A stretch of 64,000 nt of DNA from an uncultured Litoreibacter sp. (lineage in GTDB: Bacteria > Pseudomonadota > Alphaproteobacteria > Rhodobacterales > Rhodobacteraceae). Within the stretch, counting starts at the first letter, position 1. Each line of letters starts with the position of its first letter. Below are positions 1 through 9,154 of this stretch, piece by piece. The position numbers and the translations under genes are program-made. Where the stretch lies: the NCBI GenBank assembly GCA_947504205.1, contig CANNGL010000003.1, positions 1 through 64,000 of the forward strand. Direction: 5' to 3'. Under the pieces are notes generated by a model. It saw nothing but the letters and a program-made list of their open reading frames with translations, made no database searches and was not told where the DNA came from.

Positions 1-199
1 ACGCGCCGAAAGTCAGGCCATTGTCTGTTTCACCAGTCATGGTGAATGTGACGTCGATATCGGTAAAGAATTGTGCGTTGCCATCAACGCCATCATTTCC
101 GAAGATACCCATTTCGGCACGGCCGGTCAGGGCTACATCAGCAACTGCGGCACCTGTGAAGGCAACCAGAGCTGTAGATGTGAGAAGAACTTTTTTCAT
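1..199 (-). CDS. Porin, N-terminal part (cut by window edge)
   Basis: The reading frame opens at 199 with an N-terminal signal peptide (MKKVLLTSTALVAFTGAAVA, cleavage likely after about residue 20), followed by a first beta strand of the type DVALTGRAEMGIFG and a second, FFTDIDVTFTMTGETDNG. This is the usual beginning of the small Rhodobacterales general porin, a trimeric outer-membrane beta-barrel for small solutes. Only 66 residues are inside the window. The 280 bases up to the next gene should carry its promoter, but I cannot pick out a convincing one. Family call is from the signal peptide and strand pattern; substrate is unknown. Confidence 0.8.
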   Translation of the reverse strand, partial: MKKVLLTSTALVAFTGAAVADVALTGRAEMGIFGNDGVDGNAQFFTDIDVTFTMTGETDNGLTFGA

Positions 200-479
200 C
201 GTTTTCCCTCAAAGTTTCTTGTTTGGTGCACCTCAATTCAGGGAATCCGAACTGAGTCCACAAACCTAATCAGCCTTTCGCGGCGGGAATTCAAGAAAAC
301 TGAGGTATGGAATCTCATAGCTGCGGGAAATGGTGCAGCATTGCCACACCGAATATTTTGGTCCGTTTACCACCCGTCTCTATAGCCAGTTAATACGACT
401 TGTCGGAATACAGCCTCTTCGATATGAAAAGAACAAAGCGGAGCAGTCGATTTTCCGCAATAAGCACAGGGGCGGGGAC

Positions 480-1028
480 ATGATGTCGACTTCCACAATT
501 TCAAAATTTGTGATCTTTGCTGTGGTCGCATTGAGCTTGTCGGCCTGTGGCGGCCGTGGAAGCGGAATTTTCGGCGGCGGCGGTTCAGGGATTGGCGGCA
601 ATAACGAACGCCGCGAAAACACGCCAGAAGGATTTGCTCGCGACTATGATAGCGCAGCAGACGTCGCAGCGGCGGAGCGTGGTGACACCATCTGGGATCT
701 GTTCCGTAACAACGACGACCCGAATGTCACGCTTGAGGTCAATAAATACCTTTGGAATGCATCGCTGGACGTCTTGAATTTCATGCCAATCCAGGCGGCG
801 GACCCCTTCACGGGTACAATATCGCTTGGCTACGGTCGCCCTCAAGGCGGTGGCGCGGCCTACCGCGCGACTGTTTACATCACAGATCCTGCCCTTGATG
901 CACGCTCATTGCGCGTTTCCCTACAGGGCGCCGGAGGTCGTGCCGTTGGCATCGAAACCCAGCGGGCCGTGGAAGACGCAATCCTGAGCCGCGCCCGCCA
1001 ACTCCGCATTCGCGACACCAAGCTCTAG
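480..1028 (+). CDS. DUF3576 lipoprotein
   Basis: A 182-residue protein with a lipoprotein signal peptide: a hydrophobic stretch (KFVIFAVVALSLSACGG) ending in a lipobox LSAC with the Cys near residue 23. A glycine-rich linker follows, then a domain with WDLF..DDPN and NKYLWNASLDVLNFMP, which I recognise as DUF3576 of Alphaproteobacteria. It should be anchored to a membrane leaflet facing the periplasm. I chose the ATG at 480 (an adjacent ATG at 483 is equally possible) because of the purine-rich GGGGCGGGG just upstream; an in-frame upstream extension to 330 would bury the signal peptide. A hairpin terminator separates it from leuS. Function of the domain is unknown. Confidence 0.82.
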   Translation: MMSTSTISKFVIFAVVALSLSACGGRGSGIFGGGGSGIGGNNERRENTPEGFARDYDSAADVAAAERGDTIWDLFRNNDDPNVTLEVNKYLWNASLDVLNFMPIQAADPFTGTISLGYGRPQGGGAAYRATVYITDPALDARSLRVSLQGAGGRAVGIETQRAVEDAILSRARQLRIRDTKL

Positions 1029-1056
1029 ACCCCGGCGCAAAGCCAACTTATGACCA

Positions 1057-1089
1057 ACGCCGGGCCGACTTGCCCGGCGTCTTTCGTTT
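1057..1089 (+). terminator. Rho-independent terminator after the DUF3576 gene
   Basis: A perfect 9-bp GC-rich stem (ACGCCGGGC / GCCCGGCGT, 1057-1065 with 1072-1080) and 6-base loop is followed by the T-rich tract CTTTCGTTTG. It lies between the DUF3576 stop and the leuS start, so leuS probably has its own promoter or depends on read-through. Confidence 0.7.
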
Positions 1090-1100
1090 GAGGAAACTAT

Positions 1101-3665
1101 ATGTCTCGCTACATCGCAGCCGACGTTGAACCGAAATGGCAAAAAGCCTGGGATAAGGCTGAATGTTTTCTCGCAACGCGAGACGAAGCCAAGGACAAAT
1201 ATTATGTCCTGGAGATGTTCCCCTATCCATCGGGCCGCATCCACATTGGGCACGTGCGTAATTACACCATGGGTGATGTAATCGCGCGCTACAAATCATC
1301 TTGCGGTTTCAGTGTCTTGCATCCGATGGGCTGGGATGCGTTCGGGATGCCCGCAGAAAATGCAGCTATGAAAGAAGGCGGCCACCCGAAGGAGTGGACC
1401 TACAGCAACATCGCAACAATGCGCGAGCAAATGAAACCATTGGGGCTGTCAATTGATTGGACCCGCGAGTTTGCGACCTGCGATCCAGAATATTACGGCC
1501 AGCAGCAGGCTTTGTTCCTGGATATGCTGGAAGCAGATCTGGTCTACCGTAAAAATGCCACCGTCAATTGGGATCCGGTCGATATGACCGTGTTGGCCAA
1601 TGAGCAGGTCATTGATGGCAAAGGTTGGCGGTCCGACGCACCTGTCGAGCGGCGCGAATTAACCCAATGGTTCTTCAAGATTTCAGATATGGCTGACGAT
1701 CTGCTGACTGCATTGGATGGTCTGGACAACTGGCCAGAGAAAGTTCGCATCATGCAGGCCAACTGGATCGGCAAGTCCCGCGGGCTTCAAATTGCTTTCG
1801 ATTTGACCGAGCCTTTTGCAGATCAAAATAGCGTCGAAGTCTATACAACACGCCCCGATACACTAATGGGCGCTTCATTTGTCGGTATCTCGCCAGATCA
1901 CCCGCTATCCAAGGCTCTGGAGGCCGAAAATCCAGATCTCGCTGAATTCAATGCCAACATTCGCAAGTCCGGCACGTCTGAGGAAGCTCTCGAAAAAGCC
2001 GAGAAGCTCGGTTTCGATACCGGTTTGAAAGCCCGTCACCCGCTGAACCCGGATTGGGAGCTTCCAGTATGGGTCGCAAACTTTATCCTGATGGATTATG
2101 GGACCGGGGCAATTTTTGCTTGCCCTGCTCATGATCAACGTGACCTGGATTTCTGTCGTAAGTATGACCTTCCGGTCATCGATACGTTCGTAGCGCTGGA
2201 AGAGCCCGCGCCTGTCACCGACGAAGCTTTTGTGCCGCCCAAGACCGACAAGGTGAAATGGATTGATCACTTTGCTGATCTGGACGTGGCGACCGGTCAG
2301 GAAGCAATCGATGCGACGATTGATTACGCTGAGAAACACCAATGGGGTTCCGGCAAAACACAGTTTCGCCTGCGCGATTGGGGCCTGTCACGGCAACGCT
2401 ATTGGGGCTGTCCTATTCCAGTGGTGCATTGCGACGCTTGTGGAATCGTGCCCGAGAAGAAAGAAAACCTGCCGGTAGAGCTTCCGGATGATGTCAGCTT
2501 TGACATTCCGGGCAATCCTTTGGATCGACACCCAACGTGGCGCGATACACCCTGCCCGTCTTGTGGCGCGCCAGCAAAGCGCGAAACCGATACGATGGAC
2601 ACTTTTGTCGACTCGTCTTGGTATTTCGCGCGTTTCACGTCACCGCGTGCGTCAACGCCCACAGATATGGCTGACGCGAGCTATTGGATGAATGTCGATC
2701 AGTATATCGGCGGTATTGAACACGCCATACTGCACTTGCTGTACTCGCGCTTCTTCGCGCGGGCGATGCACATAACCGGGCATTTGCCAAAATCAGCGGA
2801 AGAACCATTTGACGCACTTTTCACCCAAGGGATGGTCACACATGCCATCTATCAAACCAAGCGCGCGCAAGATGGGCGGCCGGTTTATCACTACCCTGAG
2901 GAAATCGAGCTGCGGGACGGCAAGGCGATGCTCAAGGAAGACGGGCGTGAAGTCGAAGTTATTCCATCGGCCAAGATGTCGAAGTCCAAAAATAACGTCG
3001 TCGATCCAGTCGCAATTATTGAGCAATACGGCGCGGATACGGCGCGTTGGTTTGTTTTGAGCGACTCGCCTCCAGAACGTGATGTGGAGTGGACCGCTGC
3101 GGGAGCGGAAGCCGCCTTCAAACATTTGTCGCGCGTTTGGACACTGTCTGACCGGATCACTCGGTTGGACAAATCAACATCCGGTACCGGCGACGAAGAT
3201 CTTTTGCGCGCTATGCATAAAGCTATTTTCGAGGTGACGCAGGGCATCGAAAGTTTTGGCTTCAACGCCGCCATCGCCAAGCTCTATGCATTCACGAATA
3301 GCATCCTGAAATCTGACGCCAGCCCGTCAGTGCAGCGCAGGGCAGTCATGACGCTTGCTCAGTTGATGTCCCCGATGACACCACATCTGTCCGAAGAAAT
3401 CTGGTCGATGCAGGGTGGAGATGGTTTGATCGCGCAAGCTGATTGGCCCATCACAGATGAAGCCTTTTTGGTTGAAGACACTGTGACACTGCCGATCCAG
3501 ATAAACGGCAAACGCCGGTCAGAGATCAAAGTGGCGAAAGATATGCCCAAGGAAGAGGTTGAAAAGCTGGCGCTTGAGGATGATGCTGTCGTCAGGGCGC
3601 TCGATGGACGCGCGCCCAAGAAGCTCATTGTCGTTCCGGGGCGTATTATCAATGTCGTCATTTAG
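1101..3665 (+). CDS. leuS: Leucyl-tRNA synthetase
   Basis: Class Ia aminoacyl-tRNA synthetase that charges tRNA-Leu in the cytoplasm. The 854-residue length is normal for bacterial LeuRS. The HIGH motif is at residues 48-51 ([11 protein letters not shown]) and the KMSKS motif at about residues 625-629 (AKMSKSKNN). The inserted CP1 editing domain lies between, with the expected TTRPDT sequence, and the LeuRS zinc-finger region shows paired CxxC motifs (CDAC, CPSC). The C-terminal anticodon-binding region ends in [15 protein letters not shown]. The start ATG at 1101 has a GAGGAAA ribosome site. It is the first gene of a leuS-lptE-holA-GST run; lptE begins inside its last codons. Confidence 0.97.
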   Translation: MSRYIAADVEPKWQKAWDKAECFLATRDEAKDKYYVLEMFPYPSGRIHIGHVRNYTMGDVIARYKSSCGFSVLHPMGWDAFGMPAENAAMKEGGHPKEWTYSNIATMREQMKPLGLSIDWTREFATCDPEYYGQQQALFLDMLEADLVYRKNATVNWDPVDMTVLANEQVIDGKGWRSDAPVERRELTQWFFKISDMADDLLTALDGLDNWPEKVRIMQANWIGKSRGLQIAFDLTEPFADQNSVEVYTTRPDTLMGASFVGISPDHPLSKALEAENPDLAEFNANIRKSGTSEEALEKAEKLGFDTGLKARHPLNPDWELPVWVANFILMDYGTGAIFACPAHDQRDLDFCRKYDLPVIDTFVALEEPAPVTDEAFVPPKTDKVKWIDHFADLDVATGQEAIDATIDYAEKHQWGSGKTQFRLRDWGLSRQRYWGCPIPVVHCDACGIVPEKKENLPVELPDDVSFDIPGNPLDRHPTWRDTPCPSCGAPAKRETDTMDTFVDSSWYFARFTSPRASTPTDMADASYWMNVDQYIGGIEHAILHLLYSRFFARAMHITGHLPKSAEEPFDALFTQGMVTHAIYQTKRAQDGRPVYHYPEEIELRDGKAMLKEDGREVEVIPSAKMSKSKNNVVDPVAIIEQYGADTARWFVLSDSPPERDVEWTAAGAEAAFKHLSRVWTLSDRITRLDKSTSGTGDEDLLRAMHKAIFEVTQGIESFGFNAAIAKLYAFTNSILKSDASPSVQRRAVMTLAQLMSPMTPHLSEEIWSMQGGDGLIAQADWPITDEAFLVEDTVTLPIQINGKRRSEIKVAKDMPKEEVEKLALEDDAVVRALDGRAPKKLIVVPGRIINVVI

Positions 3666-4134
3666 CCGTCGTTCATTCTGCCTGTCCGCCGTCGCCTTGG
3701 CGGGCTGCGGCTTTGAGCCAGTTTACGGAACAAATGGAAGCGCCGCGGGCTTACGCGGTTCTATTTTGGCAGACGAGCCAACAGACCGTCGTTCGTTTAA
3801 CTTTGTAGAGCATTTCGAGAAGCGTATGGGCCGGGCCAGCATGCCAAAATATACGCTGGCTTACACACTGAACGTCAGCCAGACTGGATTGGCAATCTCA
3901 GGGTCCAACGACATCACGCGCTATAATGTCATCGGGAACGCAGCCTTTGAACTTAAGGATGCCGCGACGGGCCAAGTTATCTTGAAAGACAAAGTAAACA
4001 GCTTCACCTCGTACTCCGCGTCAGACCAACCCGTTTCTACTCTGAGCGCTGAAGAAGATGCGGAGAAGCGACTCATGGTGGTTTTGGGCGACAAGATCGT
4101 GACCAAGCTGCTTGCCAATTCCAGTCTAATTTAG
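3652..4134 (+). CDS. lptE: LPS-assembly lipoprotein LptE
   Basis: A 160-residue lipoprotein: a short twin-arginine-like start (FSRRSF), hydrophobic core and lipobox LAGC followed by GFEPVYG, the typical opening of alphaproteobacterial LptE. LptE plugs the LptD outer-membrane translocon and delivers lipopolysaccharide to the outer leaflet. The chosen ATG at 3652 overlaps the leuS end by 14 bases; upstream in-frame starts would place leuS-overlapping sequence ahead of the signal peptide. The position between leuS and holA is the conserved one for this gene in many Proteobacteria, which supports the call more than raw sequence similarity, since LptE diverges quickly. Confidence 0.88.
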   Translation: MSSFSRRSFCLSAVALAGCGFEPVYGTNGSAAGLRGSILADEPTDRRSFNFVEHFEKRMGRASMPKYTLAYTLNVSQTGLAISGSNDITRYNVIGNAAFELKDAATGQVILKDKVNSFTSYSASDQPVSTLSAEEDAEKRLMVVLGDKIVTKLLANSSLI

Positions 4135-4136
4135 CC

Positions 4137-5147
4137 GTGAAACTTAACGCTCGAGATGCCCGAGGTTACTTCGCCAAGCCAGACCCCAACAGAGCGGGGC
4201 TACTGATTTACGGACCAGATACCATGCGCATCGCAATGCGCAGACAAGATGTCATCGCCGCACTGGTCGGACCGAAAGGCGAAGAGGAGATGCGACTTAC
4301 GCGGATCAGCTCCGCAGAGCTTCGCAAGGATCCTGCTCTGTTGAACGATGCCCTGAAAGCTCAAGGTTTTTTTCCCGGTCGGCGTGTGGCTTTTGTCGAA
4401 GATGCGACCGACACAGTGGCAAAGACAATCGGTGCAGCACTGGATGAATGGCAGGACGGCGATGCAAACCTTATTGTTACTGCTGGCCAACTGACGCCCC
4501 GATCGGCGTTGCGTAAGCTTTTCGAGCAACACAACAACTCGTATGCGGCCGCAGTTTATGCCGACCCTCCCGGTCGCGAGGAAATAGAAAACAGCTTGGC
4601 GAGCGCCGGGATTAAAAATATTGGCAGCGATGCGATGTCGGAGCTTTTGGAGCTCGGGCGCATTTTGGAGCCAGGTGATTTCCGCCAAACCATTGAGAAA
4701 CTCGCACTTTACAAACTCAATGATGATGACCCAGTCACGCCAGAGGATGTGATCATCTGCGCACCTATTTCTGTCGAGGCTGCGCTGGATGATGCGTTGG
4801 ATATCGTGGCGGAGGGACGCTTTCCCGAGATTGGCCCAATTTTATCACGTCTCGAGTCTCAGGGGGTGGCCCCCGTCCGGCTTTGCATTGGAGCTACTCT
4901 TCACTTTCGCAGACTATACACAGCAGCATGCGATCCTCGTGGACCTGAGGCGGGCATCTATGGGGTCCCTTTCACAAGAAAGGATCGTCTGGCACGACAG
5001 GCCAAGACCTGGGGCGCTGCGCGCCTTGAAACGGCATTGCAAATTCTTACCGATACAGATTTGCAGCTTCGATCCTCAAAACCCACTCCAGATATGGCAT
5101 TGGTCGAACGTGCAATGATCCGTTTGGCCATGATGAACAGGAGATAG
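4137..5147 (+). CDS. holA: DNA polymerase III subunit delta
   Basis: A 336-residue clamp-loader subunit that opens the beta sliding clamp during replication. It opens with the N-terminal AAA-like domain (LLIYGPDTMRIAMRRQDV), shows no Walker A lysine as expected for delta, and ends with the helical collar domain (LRRLYTAACDP ... RLIAMMNRR-like tail). It starts with GTG at 4137, two bases after the lptE stop, consistent with translational coupling in the leuS-lptE-holA order. Length is normal for the family. Confidence 0.93.
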   Translation: MKLNARDARGYFAKPDPNRAGLLIYGPDTMRIAMRRQDVIAALVGPKGEEEMRLTRISSAELRKDPALLNDALKAQGFFPGRRVAFVEDATDTVAKTIGAALDEWQDGDANLIVTAGQLTPRSALRKLFEQHNNSYAAAVYADPPGREEIENSLASAGIKNIGSDAMSELLELGRILEPGDFRQTIEKLALYKLNDDDPVTPEDVIICAPISVEAALDDALDIVAEGRFPEIGPILSRLESQGVAPVRLCIGATLHFRRLYTAACDPRGPEAGIYGVPFTRKDRLARQAKTWGAARLETALQILTDTDLQLRSSKPTPDMALVERAMIRLAMMNRR

Positions 5148-5150
5148 TCT

Positions 5151-5738
5151 GTGTACGAAGTCTTTGGTGTTGTCCCAAGCCGTGCTTTTCGGGTCCTCTG
5201 GATGCTGGAAGAGCTGAAACAGCCCTACAAGCTGACCCCGACGGCACCGCGGTCAAATGAGATACTTGCATTAAATCCCTTGGGCAAAATTCCCGCAATG
5301 AAAGACGGCGATACTGTCTTAACCGATTCAACGGCGATCATGACCTATCTCGCCGACAAACATGGTGGTTGCACCTTTCCAGCAGGCTCACTGGAACGGG
5401 CCAAGCAAGATGCTCTGACAGTCGAGATATTAGACGAATTCGATGCGACGCTCTGGTCGGCCGCAAAACACAGCTTTGCTCTGCCCAAAGACAAACGTGT
5501 TCCCGCCATCAAGGACGCATTGAAATGGGAATTTGCACAAGCTGAAGCACGCGTCGGGCAGCGACTTAATGAGGGCCCATTCCTGATGGGTCACAAAATC
5601 ACGATTCCGGATCTGTTGCTAACACATTGCCTTGGTTGGGCAATCACGGCGAAATTTGGTGTTTCCGATCCAACGCTGTCGGCTTATTTGGACAGAAACA
5701 AAGCGCGGGACGCTTATCAACGCGCCAGAGCGGCGTAA
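5151..5738 (+). CDS. Glutathione S-transferase family protein
   Basis: A 195-residue GST fold protein. The N-terminal thioredoxin-like half contains the glutathione-site region NPLGKIPAMKDGDTVLTDSTAI (residues about 43-64, shown here by its landmarks NPLGKIPA and the DS pair), and an all-helical C-terminal half follows. The likely catalytic Ser/Tyr is near the start (YEVFGVVPSRAFR). It starts with GTG three bases after the holA stop, so it is cotranscribed with holA. The substrate cannot be told from sequence. It converges with the flavoprotein gene on the other strand. Confidence 0.88.
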   Translation: MYEVFGVVPSRAFRVLWMLEELKQPYKLTPTAPRSNEILALNPLGKIPAMKDGDTVLTDSTAIMTYLADKHGGCTFPAGSLERAKQDALTVEILDEFDATLWSAAKHSFALPKDKRVPAIKDALKWEFAQAEARVGQRLNEGPFLMGHKITIPDLLLTHCLGWAITAKFGVSDPTLSAYLDRNKARDAYQRARAA

Positions 5739-5771
5739 GACCCCAGAGGCGCTTCAACCCGAAACCAAACG

Positions 5772-6959
5772 CTAGGTATGGGACGCCTTGACCCAATCAG
5801 CAGCAGCTTGTCCAGCCCACGACCCGGTAGCAAGACAGGCAGTGATCAAATAGCCGCCTGTTGGGGCATCCCAGTTCAGCATTTCCCCCGCAACGAAGGT
5901 TCCAGCGCGTGTACGCAACATCAACTTTTCATCTACCGAAGATTGTCGGACACCACCCGCTGTCGAAATAGCACCATCTAGTGGACCCAGCGCAGTGCCA
6001 GTTATTGGCAGAGCCTTAAGGGTTTCTGCCAAAGCTTCTGGCTGGGTTGGCAATGGCCTAGCGAATTCCTGAAGGAGCGCCTGTTTGACCTTTGGCACGC
6101 GCAACGACTTCCTCAACTTGTTTGCCATGCTATCGCTCGGTTTCGCACCTTTCAGCCGTGATATAATGTCTTCGCGGTTCATATCCGGCAGAAGATCAAC
6201 TTCGAGTTCCGCTTCTCCTCGCAGGCCGGGCGAGACAGAGTAGACCCCGCCACCCTCCAAACCCGTCTTCGTGATCACGACTTCACCGCGCGACATGAAT
6301 TGACCAGCCCGCAGCGAAATAGATTTCACCGCCGTGCCCCAAAAGGGCGCCATGTATCTCGACCACGGCACTTCTATCGCCACGTTCGATGGCTCAAAGG
6401 GAGCGACGTCAACACCATCCGAAGCCAGAATACTTGCCCACTTGCCATCAGAGCCAAGCCTCGCCCAGCTTCCACCACCAAGCGCTAGAATCGTTGCGGA
6501 CGCTTCGACCTCACGATCGCCTTCTGGTGTATCGAAAGACAACTTGTCTCCGTTCCATCCGGTCCAGCGCCATCCAAGCTCAGTTTTGACACCCAGTGCA
6601 TCAAGCCGCCTCAGCCACACTCGCAACAAGGGTGAAGCTTTCATTGAGACAGGAAAAACACGACCTGAGGAACCGGTGAACAACTCTTGCTCCAACTCCA
6701 CCGCGAAGACTTTGACTTGTTCTGGTCCGAATTCACTCAGAATCGGTCTCAGCCAAGATGCGCCTTCAAAATAGCGATCTAGAAAAACGTCACGGGGTTC
6801 ATCCATCGTTAGGTTTAGCCCCGACTTGCCCGCCATCAAAAATTTGCGTGCCAATGACGGCTTGTGGTCGACAATAATTACGGGAAGGCCTACTGAGGCC
6901 ACTCTCACAGCAGCCATCAAACCTGCCGGTCCACCACCAATCACCCAGACAGGTGTCAC
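5772..6959 (-). CDS. NAD(P)/FAD-dependent oxidoreductase, HI0933/BaiN-like flavoprotein
   Basis: A 395-residue flavoprotein. The N-terminal dinucleotide-binding Rossmann motif is VIGGGPAGLMAA (residues about 6-17), followed by KPSLARKFLMAGKSGLNLT, the landmark of the HI0933/TIGR03862 family (GrKfLmaGkgGLNlt). A second glycine-rich motif ALGGGSWARLG lies mid-protein, and the C-terminal FAD motif is APTGGYLITACLATG. The physiological reaction of the family is poorly known. Its start codon overlaps the stop of the upstream MscS gene by four bases, so the two are translationally coupled. Confidence 0.9.
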   Translation of the reverse strand: MTPVWVIGGGPAGLMAAVRVASVGLPVIIVDHKPSLARKFLMAGKSGLNLTMDEPRDVFLDRYFEGASWLRPILSEFGPEQVKVFAVELEQELFTGSSGRVFPVSMKASPLLRVWLRRLDALGVKTELGWRWTGWNGDKLSFDTPEGDREVEASATILALGGGSWARLGSDGKWASILASDGVDVAPFEPSNVAIEVPWSRYMAPFWGTAVKSISLRAGQFMSRGEVVITKTGLEGGGVYSVSPGLRGEAELEVDLLPDMNREDIISRLKGAKPSDSMANKLRKSLRVPKVKQALLQEFARPLPTQPEALAETLKALPITGTALGPLDGAISTAGGVRQSSVDEKLMLRTRAGTFVAGEMLNWDAPTGGYLITACLATGSWAGQAAADWVKASHT

Positions 6960-8275
6960 GCTTCGGTATCTTCGGACAGGTTGCGCAGTTCCACCACACG
7001 ACGTGGGTATGGAATTTCAATGTCGTGTGCTTTCAGAGCATTCCAGATGACGAACAAGACATCAGATGTGTACTTATTTTTTCCATCATCAATGCCATTC
7101 ACCCAGAACTCGACAGCGAAATCTATACCACTGTCGCCAAACCCTCGCAGCTCACAATCAGCAGGGAAAGGATCTGTCAAAACTTCAGGATGTTTCTGTA
7201 CCGCTGCTTCAACAATTGCGGGAACAGCATTGATGTCAGTGTCATACGAGACAGAGAATTCAGCTTCGTAACGGTTTGCCGAGCCTTGGTCGGAATAGTT
7301 CGTGACCCGAGTAACGATAAAATCCTCGTTCGGCACCACGATCCAGCGGCCATCAAAGGTTTCAAGGATAATCGCCCGCGCAGTCATCTTCACAATCGTT
7401 CCTGCCTCGCCGCCATCAAGCTCGACAAAATCTCCGACTGTTGCCTGACCTTCGAGCAATAGGATAACGCCTGAGATAAAGTTAGAGGCGATCTTTTGAA
7501 GACCAAATCCCAAACCAACACCAATAGCACCTCCTAAGACTGCTAGGGTCGACAGGTTGATGCCCATGATGTTCATCAGAACCAAAAACGCCGTTCCGAA
7601 GATGAATATTTCAGCGGTTTTGACGGCCAATTGACGTGTGGCCGGTCTGAGTTCCTCTTGCTGATTGAGGTAGTTCGCACTCTGGTCATTAGACCAACGG
7701 CCCAGCCAGAATAGGATGCTGCCTGCGATTACGCCTCGGACAAGCGCCATTAAAGAAAATGATATATTGCCGAGAGAAACTCTGAAGTCTGTCAAAAACA
7801 CTGAAACATCATCGAGGATGCCCAGCGCATAGAGCGCGGCAACGGGGATCAGAACATATTTTCCGAGTAATTTCAGGAACGGATCCTGAATGATCCGATG
7901 CACGAGCAATCGAGCGGCGAGGAACAAGAAGATCCGTTTACCAAACGCGATGACTTCCCCAGAATCGAAGATGGAGCGTACGACGCCCTCGCCAATGGCG
8001 GTGAAACCATAGGCCAACACGGGCAATAGCAAGGGGAGCAAAGACAGCACAAAACGCCGAGCCGTCGCGATTGTGCTGCGCGCGCCCTCTTCAGGCTCAA
8101 GTATTCGGCGAAGTGTTTTGCTCAACCGTTTGCTAACGATCAGTGCGAGCAGATACGCAGCAACCAGAAGCGCGAACTGCACCCAAGCGGCTGGACTCAA
8201 TAACCATCCAAGCGCCAGTTCCTTGGCCTGAAGGCTATACCCTAAGACAGTCTCGATTAGAGCATTTTGATCCAT
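6956..8275 (-). CDS. MscS-family mechanosensitive ion channel
   Basis: A 439-residue inner-membrane protein with several predicted transmembrane helices in its first half (for example WVQFALLVAAYLLALIVS and FVLSLLPLLLPVLAYGF). The pore-lining helix and beta domain typical of MscS follow: GGAIGVGLGFGLQKIASNFISG-type glycine-rich helix at about residues 255-275, then ILLLEGQATVGDFVEL and the IVPNEDFI motif. It acts as an osmotic release valve. It is longer than E. coli MscS (286 residues) by an N-terminal multi-helix extension, as in MscK/YbdG-like members. It is the upstream gene of a two-gene operon with the flavoprotein. Confidence 0.92.
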   Translation of the reverse strand: MDQNALIETVLGYSLQAKELALGWLLSPAAWVQFALLVAAYLLALIVSKRLSKTLRRILEPEEGARSTIATARRFVLSLLPLLLPVLAYGFTAIGEGVVRSIFDSGEVIAFGKRIFLFLAARLLVHRIIQDPFLKLLGKYVLIPVAALYALGILDDVSVFLTDFRVSLGNISFSLMALVRGVIAGSILFWLGRWSNDQSANYLNQQEELRPATRQLAVKTAEIFIFGTAFLVLMNIMGINLSTLAVLGGAIGVGLGFGLQKIASNFISGVILLLEGQATVGDFVELDGGEAGTIVKMTARAIILETFDGRWIVVPNEDFIVTRVTNYSDQGSANRYEAEFSVSYDTDINAVPAIVEAAVQKHPEVLTDPFPADCELRGFGDSGIDFAVEFWVNGIDDGKNKYTSDVLFVIWNALKAHDIEIPYPRRVVELRNLSEDTEA

Positions 8276-8452
8276 CCGATCCCTCCTGCCTGCCGGCGTC
8301 CCTGCCCTATGCTTAGGGCAGCTTCAGTCACAGCAAAAGCCCCGAAACGAGCGCTGGTTGCTCTCAGTCCGAATTGGTGGTTTCAGAGTACCGAGAACCG
8401 TAATAACCCTGCCTAAAATGAGACATGGTCCAGAAACACAAGAAAGATCATT

Positions 8453-9055
8453 TCAGATCATTCCTTTGATTGAGGCAACGTGGGATGGCCCGGCGCCCAG
8501 AGTATCTTCGGCCAATTCCATCACGCGGCTTAGCAGGTCGTCCATCTCAACGACCTCATCGACCAATCCCCATTGCAGCGCCTGTGCCGCCTCAACTTTC
8601 TGTCCTGCCATCAAGATCAGTTTTGTCCGTGAAGGCCCAACCAAATTGCTCAATCGTCTGGGATCGCTTGGTTGAGGTAAAAAACCCAATTTCATCACCG
8701 GATAGAAAAACTTCGAATGAGGGCGGGCAACCCTGATATCGCAGGCGAGAACCATACCAAACGCCCCACCCGCAACGGTCCCGTTGAGCGCAGCTACGGA
8801 AAGACCTCGAAACGAGGCTATCGCGGATGAAAGACGTTCCCAAACGGGGCTGGTCGCCAAACCTTTTTTTGCTGCCTCAAGATCGGCGCCTGCGCTAAAA
8901 ACACGCCCGGTACCCGTTATGACCAACACGGTTTCGGTCGCTCCTTCCACATGCTCGGCGAGTGTTTCAAGCATCTGCTCGGTCAGCGCGTTGGCCTTAT
9001 CTGGACGGTCCAGCGTTAATACGAGAACGCCCGCTTGAATATCTTTTCTAATCAT
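8453..9055 (-). CDS. Short enoyl-CoA hydratase/isomerase family protein
   Basis: A 200-residue crotonase-fold protein. The substrate-binding and oxyanion-hole motifs are visible: LDRPDKANALT near residue 16, GRVFSAGADLEAAK at about 50-63 and LNGTVAGGAFGMVLACDIRVA at about 95-115 (shown in part). It ends shortly after the core fold, with none of the usual ~60-residue C-terminal helical extension, so it is about 60 residues shorter than typical enoyl-CoA hydratases. No frameshift is evident; the frame ends naturally. Its start faces the tldE gene with a short divergent spacer. Substrate unknown. Confidence 0.85.
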   Translation of the reverse strand: MIRKDIQAGVLVLTLDRPDKANALTEQMLETLAEHVEGATETVLVITGTGRVFSAGADLEAAKKGLATSPVWERLSSAIASFRGLSVAALNGTVAGGAFGMVLACDIRVARPHSKFFYPVMKLGFLPQPSDPRRLSNLVGPSRTKLILMAGQKVEAAQALQWGLVDEVVEMDDLLSRVMELAEDTLGAGPSHVASIKGMI

Positions 9056-9154
9056 CCCCTTGTGTCGCCCGCTGATCCAGAAAGCTCAACCCCTTGGCCT
9101 TGCGCACACCGCAAGCTCGGACTACCTGATGACGATCTCAGCGCAGGAGCCATC

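Noticed and set aside
9035-9154. N-terminal extension of the TldE gene
   Set aside because: The extension has no ribosome site, overlaps the start of the divergent hydratase and does not match the family N-terminus.
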